DNA of 64,000 nucleotides from JAHRAW01 sp965203265 (GCA_965203265.1 CBDBBV010000002.1:1426001-1490000); one strand, 5' to 3'; counted from the first letter of the stretch, positions 51,453-64,000 are shown. Numbers and translations: made by a program. Notes: generated by a model not told the origin, from the letters alone.

Positions 51453-52340
51453 GTGCGAAATCGTATCCCCGACTATCTGTTGTCGCTGTTGCTGGCGCTG
51501 ATCTGGAGCGCGTCCTTCATGCTCATCAAGGTCGGCGTCGCCAGCGTGCCGCCGATCACCCTGACCGCCGCCCGCATGACCATCGCCTCGGCGCTACTCG
51601 GCCTGTATCTGCTGGCGCGCAGGACCGGCCTACCGCTGAACGCGCGCGCCCTGCTGCTCTATCTGGTGGTGGGATTCTTCGGCAATACCCTGCCGTTCGC
51701 CCTGATCGGCTGGGGCGAAATTCACATCGACAGTTCGCTGGCGGCAATCCTCATCGGCATCATGCCCATCACCACCTTCGTCCTCGCCCATTATTTCCTG
51801 CCGGACGAGCCGATGACCGCGCGCAAGGTGTTCGGCGTGTGTCTCGGATTCGGCGGGTTGCTGACTCTGGTAGGTTGGTCGGCGCTCGGCGGCATCGGCG
51901 CCAATGTACTCGGCCAACTGGCGGTGCTCGCCGCCGCCGCCTGCTACGGCATAACCACGGTATTCGTGCGCACCCAACCCGCCTTTGCCGGATTCCAGAT
52001 GGCCGCCGGCGCCATGGTGGCGGGCATGCTGACCAGCATTCCGCTGGCATTTCTGCTGGAAGATCCGCTGGCGGCTACCCCCACCGGCGAAAGCGTCCAA
52101 GCGATCCTGCTGCTCGGCGCGTTTCCGACCGCGCTGGCGGCGTTGATCTATTTTCGCGTGGTGCGCAATCTGGGCGCCTCGACCTTCTCGCAGATCAACT
52201 ACATCATCCCGATCATGGGTAGTTTGTGGGGAGTTTTCCTGCTGGGCGAACTGTTGCAGTCGCGCATGTTGGCCGCGCTCGCGCTGGTGCTAGTCGGAAT
52301 CTACTTCGTCCAGCCGCGCACCGTCGCCCGAATCGGCTGA
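51453..52340 (+). CDS. EamA/DMT-family transporter
   Basis: 295 residues with ten predicted helices in two EamA repeats: YLLSLLLALIWSASFMLIKVGVASVPPITLTAARM opens the first, and AVLAAAACYGITTVFVRTQPAF the second. LGASTFSQINYIIPIMGSLWGVFLLGE is a typical last part. It probably exports metabolites; substrate unknown. The GTG at 51453 has AGGA 9 bases upstream; the alternative TTG at 51447 is only 3 bases from it. Confidence 0.88.
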   Translation: MRNRIPDYLLSLLLALIWSASFMLIKVGVASVPPITLTAARMTIASALLGLYLLARRTGLPLNARALLLYLVVGFFGNTLPFALIGWGEIHIDSSLAAILIGIMPITTFVLAHYFLPDEPMTARKVFGVCLGFGGLLTLVGWSALGGIGANVLGQLAVLAAAACYGITTVFVRTQPAFAGFQMAAGAMVAGMLTSIPLAFLLEDPLAATPTGESVQAILLLGAFPTALAALIYFRVVRNLGASTFSQINYIIPIMGSLWGVFLLGELLQSRMLAALALVLVGIYFVQPRTVARIG

Positions 52341-52366
52341 GGTGGCTTAGGCAGCAGAGGCCGGAA

Positions 52367-53404
52367 TTATTCCGATTCCGCCGCCAGCGCCGTGGAAAAT
52401 TCCGCCAGTTGCGCGAGCTTCTCAAGCCCGCCGCCGCCGTCCAACACGCGGCGCGCCTGCGCCACTCCGGACGACAGGGAGTCGCTCAGATCCGCCGCAT
52501 AGATAGTCGCACCGGCGTTGAGCGCCACCATGTCGTAGGCGGCACCACTGCGACCACCCAACGCGGCGCGAATCAAATCCAGACTTTCGCCGGAATCCGC
52601 CACGACCAAGCCGTCCAGCGCGGCTCTGGCGATGCCGAACTGCTCCGGTTCGATGCGATATTCGCTGATCTCGCCGTTGTGGTATTCCGCCACCTGCGTG
52701 GCGGCGGCAATGGAAATTTCATCCAAGTTGTCATCCGAGCAGACCACCAAAGTGTGCACACTGCCCAACTCGGCGAACACCTCCGCCAGCGGCCTCACCC
52801 AGCGCTGATCGAACACGCCGACCAACTGATGCTTGGCGCCCGCCGGGTTGGTCAGCGGCCCGAGCAGATTGAAGATGGTGCGAATGCCGATTTCCCGGCG
52901 CGGCGCGACTACATGGCGGGTGGCGGCGTGGTGAGTCGGCGCGAACATGAAACCGATGCCGCATTCATCGACGCATTGGCCGACCTGCCGTGGCGTGAGG
53001 GCGATGTTGACGCCGGCGGCTTCGAGCACATCGGCGCTGCCGGAATTGCCGGTGGCGGCGCGGTTGCCGTGCTTGGCCACGCTCGCCCCCGCCGCCGCCG
53101 CCGCGAAGGCGCTGGCGGTGGACACATTGAACAGTTTGGCAACATCCCCGCCGGTGCCGACCGAATCGACGATATCGTCCGCCGCGATTTCCACCTGGGC
53201 GGCCAGCTCGCGCATGATGACGGCGGCGCCGACGATTTCCTCGACACTCTCGCCCTTGATGGTCAACGCCGCCAGAAACGCGCCGATCTGCGCCGGCGTC
53301 GACTCGCCGCCCATGATTCGCCGCATCACCGCCTGCATTTCATCGCGGCTCAAGTCCGCACCGGCGGCCAGTCGGCGATTTGCCTCGGGTAAATCCACAG
53401 TCAT
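52367..53404 (-). CDS. trpD: Anthranilate phosphoribosyltransferase
   Basis: 345 residues. RDEMQAVMRRIMGGESTPAQIGAFLAAL, DSVGTGGDVAKLFNVSTASAFAAAAAG (PRPP loop), VAKHGNRAATGNSGSADVLEAAG and RTIFNLLGPLTNPA are diagnostic. It joins anthranilate to PRPP in tryptophan synthesis. It is a lone trpD, without trpE, trpG or trpC beside it. GGGAG lies 1 base before the ATG but 7 bases before an in-frame GTG two codons later (53398), which may be the real start. Confidence 0.96.
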   Translation of the reverse strand: MTVDLPEANRRLAAGADLSRDEMQAVMRRIMGGESTPAQIGAFLAALTIKGESVEEIVGAAVIMRELAAQVEIAADDIVDSVGTGGDVAKLFNVSTASAFAAAAAGASVAKHGNRAATGNSGSADVLEAAGVNIALTPRQVGQCVDECGIGFMFAPTHHAATRHVVAPRREIGIRTIFNLLGPLTNPAGAKHQLVGVFDQRWVRPLAEVFAELGSVHTLVVCSDDNLDEISIAAATQVAEYHNGEISEYRIEPEQFGIARAALDGLVVADSGESLDLIRAALGGRSGAAYDMVALNAGATIYAADLSDSLSSGVAQARRVLDGGGGLEKLAQLAEFSTALAAESE

Positions 53405-53578
53405 TCTCCCCGCATATATCAGGGCACAATCATAATCCGTTCCGCCGGTTTTCGGTAGTCGGCGCAGATGCCGCCGCAGGGAAACGGGAATTGAAAAAGA
53501 AAAAAGGGCGACGGCGCCTTGAGGAAATCGCCGCCGCCTTGGGCAAAACATACCTAACCTGAACGACGACCATAGCCA
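53405..53578. other. Gap between trpD and AT2
   Basis: About 175 bases with no gene seen and no clear terminator. Purine-rich on the plus strand in its middle. Confidence 0.3.
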
Positions 53579-53600
53579 AACAGCCCGCCGCCCAAGCAGG

Positions 53601-56619
<3,019 letters not shown>

Positions 56620-56688
56620 GGTGATTCTCCTCCGGGTAAGTGGGTTGCGGCAGTCGGTTGATCTGCCGTTGAAATTGGAATTGCGTCT

Positions 56689-56716
56689 ATGATAGGCAAT
56701 TTTCGGCGATTGTCAA
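56689..56716 (-). promoter_or_regulatory. Promoter of AT2
   Basis: Minus strand TTGACA (56711-56716), a 16-base spacer ATCGCCGAAAATTGCC, and TATCAT (56689-56694). The spacer is close to that of the AT3 promoter. About 70 bases before the ATG. Confidence 0.75.
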
Positions 56717-56858
56717 GCCCTTTTACCGGCCAAATACGGCCACATTCGGGAAATTGCCGCATTTTCACGCAAATTCGAGCGGTGCCGTTCGCTCAACGCG
56801 CCTCGGAACTGCCGCCGCCGAGTGAATGGGAGAGTTGGGCGGCGGCGCAACCCACCAA

Positions 56859-58273
56859 CGCCGCCCGCCGCCCAAGCAGGTCAGAAACGCGCCTCGCCTC
56901 TCAGCAAGACGGCATGATCGGCATCCGAGTTCGCCGATTCCCGCCGTTCGCCGTGCAGGCGCAGGGTGAACGGCCCGCCGGAGGCCCAATCCAGTCCCAG
57001 GCGATAGCGTTTGCCGTCGCCTTCCAGATTCAAGCCGCCCCACGGAGTCAGCAGGCCGCTTCGCTCGCCGGCAGCCGACAGGCCGTAGCCCAGACGCATT
57101 TCCAGCCGTCCGCTCGCATCGCGGTTGGCGAGGGCGTGGTCGCCGCGCAGGCCGTTCGACCAGATTCGGCCGGTGTTGCCCGCGCCGCCGCCATTGCCGT
57201 AGCCGGGGCGCATCACGAAGGACAGGCCCTGACCATCGGCACCGGGCGACAAGCGCACCATTCCCTGTATGCCCCATTCCTCATAGTCGCTTCGGCCAAA
57301 CAGGCCGTGCGTTGATACGGACGCGCTCATGCCGCTCTCCGCGTTTTCGTATCGCACACTGCCGCCGATCTCCGCGCCAGTGCCGATGTTGCCGTCTCCG
57401 CCGTCTTGGCGCACGCCGAGGGATAGGGACGGCACAACAACCCGCTGCCCGCCGCCGCCCGCCAAACTGCGCGTGCGGCTGGCCGCCAGCGCAATGCGCG
57501 CGAGGTGGGTACTCACAGACAGCGAATCGACTTGAGCGCTCTTCTCCACATCCATCCGCGTGCGCGTGAATTCGCCCTTGAGGTGCACGCGGGTATCGTC
57601 GCGCGACCACAGCACGCCACTGCCGCCCGCGCCCAGGGTGGTCATGCTCATGTCGTTGGAGGCGGCTTGGCCGGCATTCGGCGTGACCACCAACTCGCCG
57701 TTGCCGTAGCCGAGGGTAGCCCACCAATCCAACTGCCCGGCACGACCGCCGAGATAGGGATGCAGGGAAATCACATCCAACTCGTAGTCGCCCCGACTGC
57801 TCGTGCTGCCGCTGCCGCCGCCGACCTCGTATTGCAGGTCGCCCTCACTCCACGACAACGCCACGCCCGCCATCATGTTGTCGCGCAGTTTCGCATCCAC
57901 GCCGATTTGTGCGCCGTGCAGGCTGCCGTCGAACTCGAGGTCGCCGTCCTCGCCGGACAGGTTGCGGTATTCGCCGTTGCCCCACACGGACACCGAGCCC
58001 AAGCCGTTCCCATCACCGCCGCCGTTCAGCGGCAAGACGAAGTTGGAGCCGTGTAGCAGGTCGCGCAGGGAGCGGTTTTCGTTGACCACGCCCGGCGCAT
58101 GGGCTTGCAATGCGCCCGCGAGAGTACTTTGGCCGCCTAAACTGGCCGAGACAATGCCGCCGCGCCCATTCAGTACCTGCCCAGCACGCGCCGAGATGGC
58201 GCTGGTCACCCGACCGGCTAGGGCGCGCGCCACTTCGGGCAGGGCGGCGCGATGCAACTGCTCGGCTTGTAGC
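56859..58273 (-). repeat. 1.4-kb direct repeat, copy in AT3 (beta-barrel coding region)
   Basis: Second copy of the repeat at 53579-54992, in the same orientation. Recombination between them would remove about 3.3 kb and fuse the AT3 passenger to the AT2 barrel end. Confidence 0.85.
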
Positions 58274-61200
58274 GGCGACACGACTTCAATCACGAGGGGA
58301 TCAACGGTCAGGCGGTAGGTGCCGCTCATGGGGTCGGTCGCCGTGATTTCGATTTTGGTGCCGACGGCGGCATCCTCGCTCACCGTGAGGATGGCGGCGG
58401 CGGTGCTGATCTTGCTGCCAGAAGTGATGGTGAGGGTGCGCGGTTCGAGTGTGTAGGTGCCGGTGCTGCGCGAAGGCGTATAGGCCAACATGACCTCGGT
58501 GTTGGCCGGCGCGTTTTCGTCGATGGCCGCCGTGATGGTCGCCGCCTCGCCCGGAATCACGCGCAGGGTGTCGGCGGAGAGGGTCAGGGTGCTTGGATCT
58601 GTATCGTCTATGGTAACCACCTCCGAGCTCGGACTGCCCACGGACACGCCGGTCGGCGGCGTGCCGATTGCCACTGTGAGGGTTCCATCCGCATTATTGT
58701 TGTCGTCCGCAATGGTGGTGATCGTGCCCGTGCCGGTCGTTTGGCCGCCGGTGATGGTGATGGCGGTGAGCGTGCCGTAGTCGCTGGAAGAGGTAGCGCT
58801 ACCGGCAGTCAGGATGATCGGAATGGACTGATCGCCGCTGGTCGTCGGCGACAACGTTACCGTTACCGTTACCGAGTCCCCCTCGCGCACCGGATTGGGG
58901 GTAACCGACAGCGACACCGTGGGGATTTTCGGGGCGTCGGCGTCGTTGATGGTTATGGTTACCGAGTTGGGGCTGCCGGCGGCAACCGAGTTGGGTAGGG
59001 TGCCGAGGGCGACTGTGAAGGTTTCGTCATCGGCATCGGCGTCCCGCGTGGTGGTGATGGTGCCGCTGGCGCTGGTTTGGCCGCTTGGGATGGTGATGCT
59101 CGCCAGCCTCCCGTAATCGCTGGAAGTGGTGCCGCTACCGGCGGTCAGCGTCAGTGGGATGCGCACAGCGGCATTGAGCGCCGCCGACAGGGTGGCAGTT
59201 ACGGTTACTGGTGAACCTTCGGCTACCGTGCTCGGCGTGGCCGAGAGGCGTACAGTGGGGGTGGTCGGGGTGGTCGGGGGCGCGCTAAGACTCACCGAAA
59301 TCACCTGCCCGTCTACCCAAGCCGGGTTGGGGTTGAACGGCCAGTTGATGGAGGCCAGACCAGCCGCCGCGCTACTGATGGTAAACGCCATCCCGTCAAC
59401 GGTCAGAGTCCACGAACCGAAGGCCGCCTTGGTCAACGCACCCGTAAGGTCATTTTTATTTGTCCCTTCCAAGAAGGCAATAGCGAATTTATCAGTGGAG
59501 TCTACCCAGTACAGGTCCTCGATAAAATAGATTTTCCCTGCATGGGTGAATTCATCGTCCGTCAAGACGCTGGTGGACGAACAGTCGCCATGGCTGGAGT
59601 CTGAAGTGTCGCAGCCATAGAAATCATTCGTGCCATCCACATCCACCGTCAGCGTGGCCGCCCAAATCACCTGATCGCCGCTGGCGTTTTGCCGGGTGAT
59701 GCGCACCATGTAGGTCTTGGTGGTTATGCCGTCCTGCGCGGCAACCACCACCATAATGGCATTCGCCCCCGCCGTGAGCGCGATGGCGGCGCTGGCCGTG
59801 CCGCTGTTCACCGCCGTCAGGGGGGCGCTCGTGCCCACTTGTACGGTGGCGCTGGAATCGTTCACCGTCGGCGTCAGTTTGACATGGGAGATCGAACTCG
59901 CCACCAATGCCGAGTATTGGGTGGTGGCGGCGGCGAAGGTGGAAGGGGACAGGGTGAGCGCCGAGAAGGTGCCCGCCGCGCTGGTGCTGCTCGAGACAGT
60001 CAGGGCGCTCAGCGTGACATCGGGCGCGGCGCCGGTCGTTGCTCTCGCATTCTGCCCCTCGGCCCAACTGCTGCTAGAAAGCTCGGAATGCGCGGATACG
60101 CGCACCCGATAGAGCGTTGCGTAGTTCAAACCGGTGATCGTGTACGAGGTCGTCGCGCCGGCGTAGCCCGTGTCCACCCACTGGGTGGCCGGGTTACTGC
60201 CTACATTGTCCGAACTTCCGGTCAGAGTGGTTGAAGTAGTGTAATGCACGTTATATGAAAGAGGCGTGTCGCCGATAGAGTTCGCGTCCCACGACACATT
60301 CAGCGTGTTGCCGCTCGCTGACGCCGACACGTTTTCCGGCTCAAGTATAAACAGAGTACGCTGCTTGAAGCCCACCGCTACCCCCGTGCCGGCGGTGAAG
60401 GACAGGCTCGTGCCGGTACTGACGAATGAGGCTCCCGACTTGGTGAAGTCGGCGAGGTTGAGATTATTGCTGCCGACGACCAGCACCAGATCGCGCTTGG
60501 CGTAGTCCGGCAGGCTGCTGGTGAACCTCAAGCTGAGGTCGCTCGACGAGGTGTTCAGCTGCAGCACATCGATTGTGTAGCTGGAGCCGCGATAGGTGAA
60601 GTCGTCTTCCGACAGGTTTGCCGATGCGTCGCACTTGTTGGCCGACGTGGCGTTGCAGCCGAGGTGGGTGGAGCTGACCTCGCGCGGCGTCAGCGTCGCC
60701 GACCACACGCTGTCGCCCTCCGCCGGCGCCGATGGCAGGAGCGCGCCGTTGACGCGGATTTGCAGGGACGAGGCGCTTGTGCCCCACCTCGATAGCCCCG
60801 TGGAGATATTATGCTCGTTGTTCGCGATGCTCCAGCCGGCCGCGGCACCCGCATCCTCGGCGTCGGCGGCCGCTTTGGCCAAATTCCCGGTGGTTGCGCC
60901 GCTCCGGTAGACGTACACGAAGTACTTGGTGCTCGCGGCGAGCGTGGTGTGCGCCGGCGCCGCGAACGCGACGGTGCCGGTGCCGACCGTCGCGGGAACC
61001 GTCAGGCTCGCGAGCTTCGCATCCGGAGCGAGCGCCACGCCCACACCCCGATTGGCGGGGGTGCCCGCGGACCACAGCTCCACCCGCAGGTTCGCCGGCG
61101 TGCCCACCGCCGTGTGGAACTTGATGTCAATGCTGTTCAGCGTGTAGCTATTGGCTCCGGTCGTGAACTGCTGGGCTCTGGGATTGGTCTGCGAGCCCAG

Positions 61201-61531
61201 CGCGACGTTCCATGTCGTGGTTTGCCCGATGTTGCTCACCAGCGCCGCGGCGGAGGCGGGCGCGGCGGCAAGCAGAGCAAACGCCGCCGCCAGCAATGCG
61301 GCGGGGAGACAGGCCGGGCGGCGAATGGATGCGCCGCGCGCGAGGCGAAAACTCTGCCGGCGGGCGTTCATCGCGCCCGCCGTTGGGTCAGCCCCCCGTG
61401 GAAGGGGGGGGGGGGGGGGGAGGGGCAGAAGTTGCGCCGGTGGCGGTGGCGGTGGCAGCTGAGGTAGCTGTGGCAACTGCTGCAGCTGATGCGGTGGTGG
61501 TGGATTGGGTGGTTCGGTTATGGATATTCAT
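56881..61531 (-). CDS. AT3: phase-variable autotransporter-like surface protein (out of frame as sequenced)
   Basis: The likely start is ATG 61531: MNIHNRTTQSTTTASAAAV..., an Ala/Thr-rich leader, then a proline tract from C17. In this frame TGA stops at 61390-61388; 16 or 19 C would join it to the passenger. An internal in-frame ATG at 61371 (MNARRQSFRLARG) precedes the signal peptide (LPAALLAAAFALLAAAPASA) and could bypass the tract. The mature protein has a choice-of-anchor-like N-terminal module (61255-60735), a WSATLT module (60720-60330), Fn3-like (60330-60030), cadherin-like (60030-59690), a second WAATLTV module (59680-59290), Calx-beta-like repeats (59270-58610), a further beta region, and a barrel ending LLRGEARF. 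About 1,550 residues in the ON frame. Confidence 0.8.
61404..61420 (-). repeat. Homopolymeric C17 tract (coding strand) in the AT3 leader
   Basis: 17 consecutive C on the minus strand, preceded by CCCCT. It occupies codons 38-43 of the AT3 leader frame. 17 is OFF; 16 or 19 would be ON. 18 gives a second stop (TGA after TQRRAR). Confidence 0.85.
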
Positions 61532-61599
61532 GGTCGTATTTCTCAAAGTGAGTTGTGGGATCGAGCGATTTGCCGAGCAATTTCGCGTTGATGGGGGGA

Positions 61600-61627
61600 A
61601 TTATATCAATTTTGCGCCGATTGGCAA
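61600..61627 (-). promoter_or_regulatory. Promoter of AT3
   Basis: Minus strand TTGCCA (61622-61627), a 16-base spacer ATCGGCGCAAAATTGA, and TATAAT (61600-61605). Its layout is homologous to the AT2 promoter. About 68 bases before the ATG at 61531. Confidence 0.75.
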
Positions 61628-61659
61628 GTTTTTTTGCCGCCTCGCCGTCAACTCGCGGG

Positions 61660-62424
61660 TTAGTTGAGGAATTTCAGGGGGTCCACCGGCTTGCTGTCCT
61701 TGCGGATTTCGAAGTGCAGCATGGTGCGGTCGGCGTCACTGTTGCCCATTTGCGCGATTTGCTGGCCGGATTTCACTTGCGCGCCCTCGCCCACTAATAT
61801 GGCGCGGTTGTGGGCGTAGGCGCTCAGATAGGCATCGGAGTGCTTGACGATGATCAGTTTGCCGTAGCCGCGCAGTCCTTCGCCGGCGTATACCACGGTG
61901 CCGGCGGCGGAGGCGCGCACGGCGCTGCCGGCGGCACCGGCGATTTTTATGCCGTTTTGCCCCTTGCCGGGGGAGAATTTGCCGATCAGTTGGCCGGTGG
62001 CGGGCCATTTCCATTTGCTTGGGTCGGTGGTCGGGATCGGCGCCGCGGCCGCGGCCGGAGTGGGCTTGGGCACGGCGGGCTTGGGCACGGCCGGTTTGGG
62101 TATGGCGGCTGGTTTCGGGCGGCTTGGCGCGGGGGTCGGCGTCGCCGCCGCCGTTTGTGGTGAACTCGACGAGCGCAGGCGCAGGCGTTGGCCGGGGCGA
62201 ACTGGATAGGGTTTGGCGAGGCCGTTCCATTTGGCGATTTTGCGGAAATCCAAGCCGAAGCGCCAAGCGACGCTGTAGATGGAGTCGTCCTCCTTCACCA
62301 CGGTTTCGGCGGGGATGACTCGATACGGGGATTTGTTGATGATCGGCGGGGTTCCGCGGCCTACGGTGCAGGCGGTGAGAAGCAGAGTCAGGGCGGCCAG
62401 CGAGGCGACGAGGTGCTTGTTCAT
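61660..62424 (-). CDS. nlpD: NlpD-like LysM/M23 lipoprotein
   Basis: 254 residues. Signal peptide and lipobox (ASLAALTLLLTAC, cysteine about 19), one LysM domain (YRVIPAETVVKEDDSIYSVAWRFG..., about 34-82), a proline/alanine linker with PKPAVPKPAVPKP repeats (about 95-130), and an M23 domain (about 150-254). In the M23 part HxH ends as MLHFEIRKD and the first metal ligand region reads GKGQNGIKIAG, with N where active enzymes have H. That matches catalytically dead NlpD activators of the amidase AmiC. Last gene of surE-pcm-yqaA-nlpD; rpoS does not follow. Confidence 0.93.
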   Translation of the reverse strand: MNKHLVASLAALTLLLTACTVGRGTPPIINKSPYRVIPAETVVKEDDSIYSVAWRFGLDFRKIAKWNGLAKPYPVRPGQRLRLRSSSSPQTAAATPTPAPSRPKPAAIPKPAVPKPAVPKPTPAAAAAPIPTTDPSKWKWPATGQLIGKFSPGKGQNGIKIAGAAGSAVRASAAGTVVYAGEGLRGYGKLIIVKHSDAYLSAYAHNRAILVGEGAQVKSGQQIAQMGNSDADRTMLHFEIRKDSKPVDPLKFLN

Positions 62425-62425
62425 G

Positions 62426-63004
62426 CTATCCCCACAACAACCACGCGATCACGGCGAGGACGACCACGCTCCAGCCGGCCGGCTCGGCCCATTTTTCCAG
62501 CGCCCGTTCGATTTGTTCCCCGCCCCACCACAGCAGCCCGGCGACAAGAAAAAATTGGGCGGCGCGGCTCACCAGCGAGGCCACAACGAACAGCAGCAGC
62601 GGCAAGCCCAACAATCCCGAGGCGATGGTGAATATCTTGTAGGGAATGGGGGTTACGCCCGCCAGCAATACCAGCCATGCGCCGTACTGGCTGAACCATT
62701 GGCGCATGGAGTCGAGTTGCTCGGCGGCTTGGTAGAAATCGACGATCGGCCGGCCCACCTGCTCGAACAGAAAATAGCCGATGAGGTAGCCGAACACGCC
62801 GCCGAGAACCGAGGTGATGGTGGCCAGCGCGGCTAGGTGCCAAGCGCGCCTGCGATTGGCCAAGACCATCGGGGCGAGCATGATTGCGGTGGGTAGGGGG
62901 AAGATCCACGATTCGGTGAAGCTGACGGCGGCGAGATAACGCTCGGCGCGGGGATGGCGCGACCAAGTCATCACCTTTGCGTATAGGGGGCGGAACAATT
63001 TCAT
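62426..63004 (-). CDS. YqaA/DedA-like inner-membrane protein
   Basis: 192 residues with about five hydrophobic segments. FTESWIFPLPTAIMLAPMVLANRRRAW, GYLIGYFLFEQVGRPIV and LLAGVTPIPYKIFTIASGLL are typical of the YqaA branch of the SNARE-associated/DedA superfamily, whose members are thought to act in lipid movement or membrane homeostasis. It sits between pcm and nlpD, a common gammaproteobacterial arrangement. Only 1 base separates it from nlpD. Confidence 0.9.
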   Translation of the reverse strand: MKLFRPLYAKVMTWSRHPRAERYLAAVSFTESWIFPLPTAIMLAPMVLANRRRAWHLAALATITSVLGGVFGYLIGYFLFEQVGRPIVDFYQAAEQLDSMRQWFSQYGAWLVLLAGVTPIPYKIFTIASGLLGLPLLLFVVASLVSRAAQFFLVAGLLWWGGEQIERALEKWAEPAGWSVVVLAVIAWLLWG

Positions 63005-63009
63005 GGATG

Positions 63010-63723
63010 TTAGCGAGTATGGCCGTCCAGCATCGGCACGAAGCGCACCGCCTCGCGCAGTTGCTCGTCGAAGCCGTCCGCCGTGCGGGTGATGATGCGC
63101 AGGCGTTGCAAGTTGCCGTCGCCGACCGGAATCACCAGCCGGCCGCCGGGAGCCAATTGCTGCAGCAGGGTGGCCGGCACTTCTCGCGGCGCGGCGGTTA
63201 CCAGTATGCCGTCGAACGGCTGATTGCTGTGCCAGCCGGCAAAGCCGTCGGCGTTGAGGTAGCTGATGTTGTGGCAGTTCAATTCCCGCAGCCGCTCCTT
63301 GGCCTGCCGCTGTAGGTTGCCGATTCGCTCGATGGTGAACACCCAGTGAACCAGTTGGGCGAGGACGGCGCTCTGGTAACCGCAGCCGGTTCCCACTTCG
63401 AGCACCTTTTTCACCTCGATTGCGGCGCCCAGCAGCATCTCGGTCATCAGCGCCACGATGAACGGCTGGGAAATGGTCTGGTTGTTGCCGATGGGCAGGG
63501 CGGTATCCTCATATGCGCGGTGCGCCAGAGCCTCGTCGAGAAACAGGTGGCGGGGGGTTTTTTCCATGACCGCCAGCACGCTTTCATCGCGGATTTTCTG
63601 GGCGCGCAGGCGCTCGATCAGGCGTCGCCGGGTGCGCAGGGAGGTCATGCCGATGCCGTCTCGCCGGGTCGAGTCGGCAGGGGTTGCGGGGGTTACAGGC
63701 GTTGCTGGCTTCACCGGCGTCAT
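63010..63723 (-). CDS. pcm: Protein-L-isoaspartate O-methyltransferase
   Basis: 237 residues; the first 25 are an Ala/Thr/Pro-rich extension (MTPVKPATPVTPATPADS) before the usual start region GMTSLRTRRRLIERLRAQ. PCMT motifs: LPIGNNQTISQPFIVALMTEML, VLEVGTGCGYQSAVLAQLV (SAM binding), DGILVTAAPREVPATLLQQLAPGGRLVIPVG. It repairs isoaspartyl residues in damaged proteins. The ATG overlaps the surE stop (ATGA); an in-frame ATG later (MTSLRT) could be the true start. Confidence 0.94.
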   Translation of the reverse strand: MTPVKPATPVTPATPADSTRRDGIGMTSLRTRRRLIERLRAQKIRDESVLAVMEKTPRHLFLDEALAHRAYEDTALPIGNNQTISQPFIVALMTEMLLGAAIEVKKVLEVGTGCGYQSAVLAQLVHWVFTIERIGNLQRQAKERLRELNCHNISYLNADGFAGWHSNQPFDGILVTAAPREVPATLLQQLAPGGRLVIPVGDGNLQRLRIITRTADGFDEQLREAVRFVPMLDGHTR

Positions 63724-64000
63724 CGGGTTTGTTCCCCGCAGTGAACGGCTCGGCCCTTCAGCGGGATGTGATCCAGCCAGTTGGCGATGGCGGCCACCGA
63801 ATCGTGGCGGGTCATGTCGATCTGCAACGGCGTTACCGACACCGCCAGCGCCTCGACGGCGGCGAAATCCGTGCCCGGGCCGATGTCGGCGCCGTGGCCG
63901 ATGGCGCCGATGCGGTAGATGCGCTGCCCCGGCGCGCCCGCCTCCTCGGTTACCGGCTGGGACTGGTGGCGCGCGCCGAGGCGGGTGGCGCGCAGGCCGC
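63720..64000 (-). CDS. surE: 5'/3'-nucleotidase SurE (N-terminus beyond window)
   Basis: Only the last 93 codons are present. RIYRIGAIGHGADIGPGTDFAAVEALAVSVTPLQIDMTRHD matches the conserved C-terminal half of SurE, a metal-dependent nucleoside monophosphatase. The TGA overlaps the pcm ATG. The surE-pcm order is standard in gammaproteobacteria. Confidence 0.93.
   Translation of the reverse strand, partial: GLRATRLGARHQSQPVTEEAGAPGQRIYRIGAIGHGADIGPGTDFAAVEALAVSVTPLQIDMTRHDSVAAIANWLDHIPLKGRAVHCGEQTR

Noticed and set aside
61474..61476. TTG at 61476 as the start of AT3
   Set aside because: It is a shadow start within the Ala/Thr-rich leader region. ATG 61531 is homologous to the AT2 start, and ATG 61371 directly precedes the signal peptide.
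61990..62110. Pro/Lys/Ala tandem codons in nlpD as a possible variable repeat
   Set aside because: Normal low-complexity linker of NlpD proteins; in-frame changes would not switch the gene.

Overview
The window is a GC-rich chromosome segment with almost continuous coding. Several conserved neighbourhoods point to a gammaproteobacterium: dapF-DUF484-xerC, rhodanese-secB-gpsA, rsmI / lpoA-yraN-diaA-dolP, and surE-pcm-yqaA-nlpD. A SAM-II riboswitch, a TAXI-type TRAP transporter and large Fn3/cadherin-like surface proteins would fit a marine or host-associated lifestyle, but that is inference. No rRNA, tRNA, CRISPR array, insertion sequence or prophage was seen.

Layout: 1-3746 is the visible part of a giant autotransporter-like surface protein (AT1, minus strand). 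3.9-16.1 kb holds housekeeping genes for recombination, DAP and haem steps, protein export, peptidoglycan and outer-membrane maintenance. 16.5-20.1 kb is an AT-rich McrBC-type operon headed by a small unknown gene. 20.1-28.4 kb is transport: MFS, MATE and an RND efflux pair. 28.4-30.1 kb is an AT-rich restriction-modification pair with an MvaI/BcnI-like nuclease. 30.5-38.7 kb carries a gamma-glutamyltranspeptidase-like enzyme, MtgA, a TAXI TRAP transporter and an ABC exporter. 39.0-40.1 kb is an AT-rich solitary methyltransferase coupled to exonuclease III. 41-46.5 kb carries metZ under a SAM-II riboswitch/attenuator, a PIF1-like helicase and trpBA. 46.5-47.7 kb is a frameshifted D12-class methyltransferase followed by a truncated ORF. 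47.7-53.4 kb is a lipoprotein, leuDC, aroC, a DMT transporter and trpD. 53.6-61.5 kb holds two more autotransporter-like genes (AT2, AT3). 61.7-64.0 kb is nlpD-yqaA-pcm-surE.

The most striking signal is the AT2/AT3 pair. Each has a near-identical promoter layout, a homologous short N-terminal leader (MNI....TQS), and inside that leader a homopolymeric C tract on the coding strand (28 C in AT2, 17 C in AT3). As sequenced, both tracts put the leader out of frame with the passenger, and in both a change of -1 or +2 bases restores one frame through signal peptide, passenger and barrel. This looks like a contingency-locus pair of surface proteins switched by slipped-strand mispairing. Their 1.4-kb barrel regions are long direct repeats that could also recombine. 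Homopolymer lengths are the weakest part of any assembly, so the exact ON/OFF state needs reads.

A second clear regulatory device is the SAM-II riboswitch of metZ. Its conserved pseudoknot strand is complementary to the left arm of a downstream intrinsic terminator, so the antiterminator/terminator switch can be read directly. Four DNA-modification or restriction loci, all more AT-rich than their neighbours, are scattered at separate gene junctions rather than gathered in one island.
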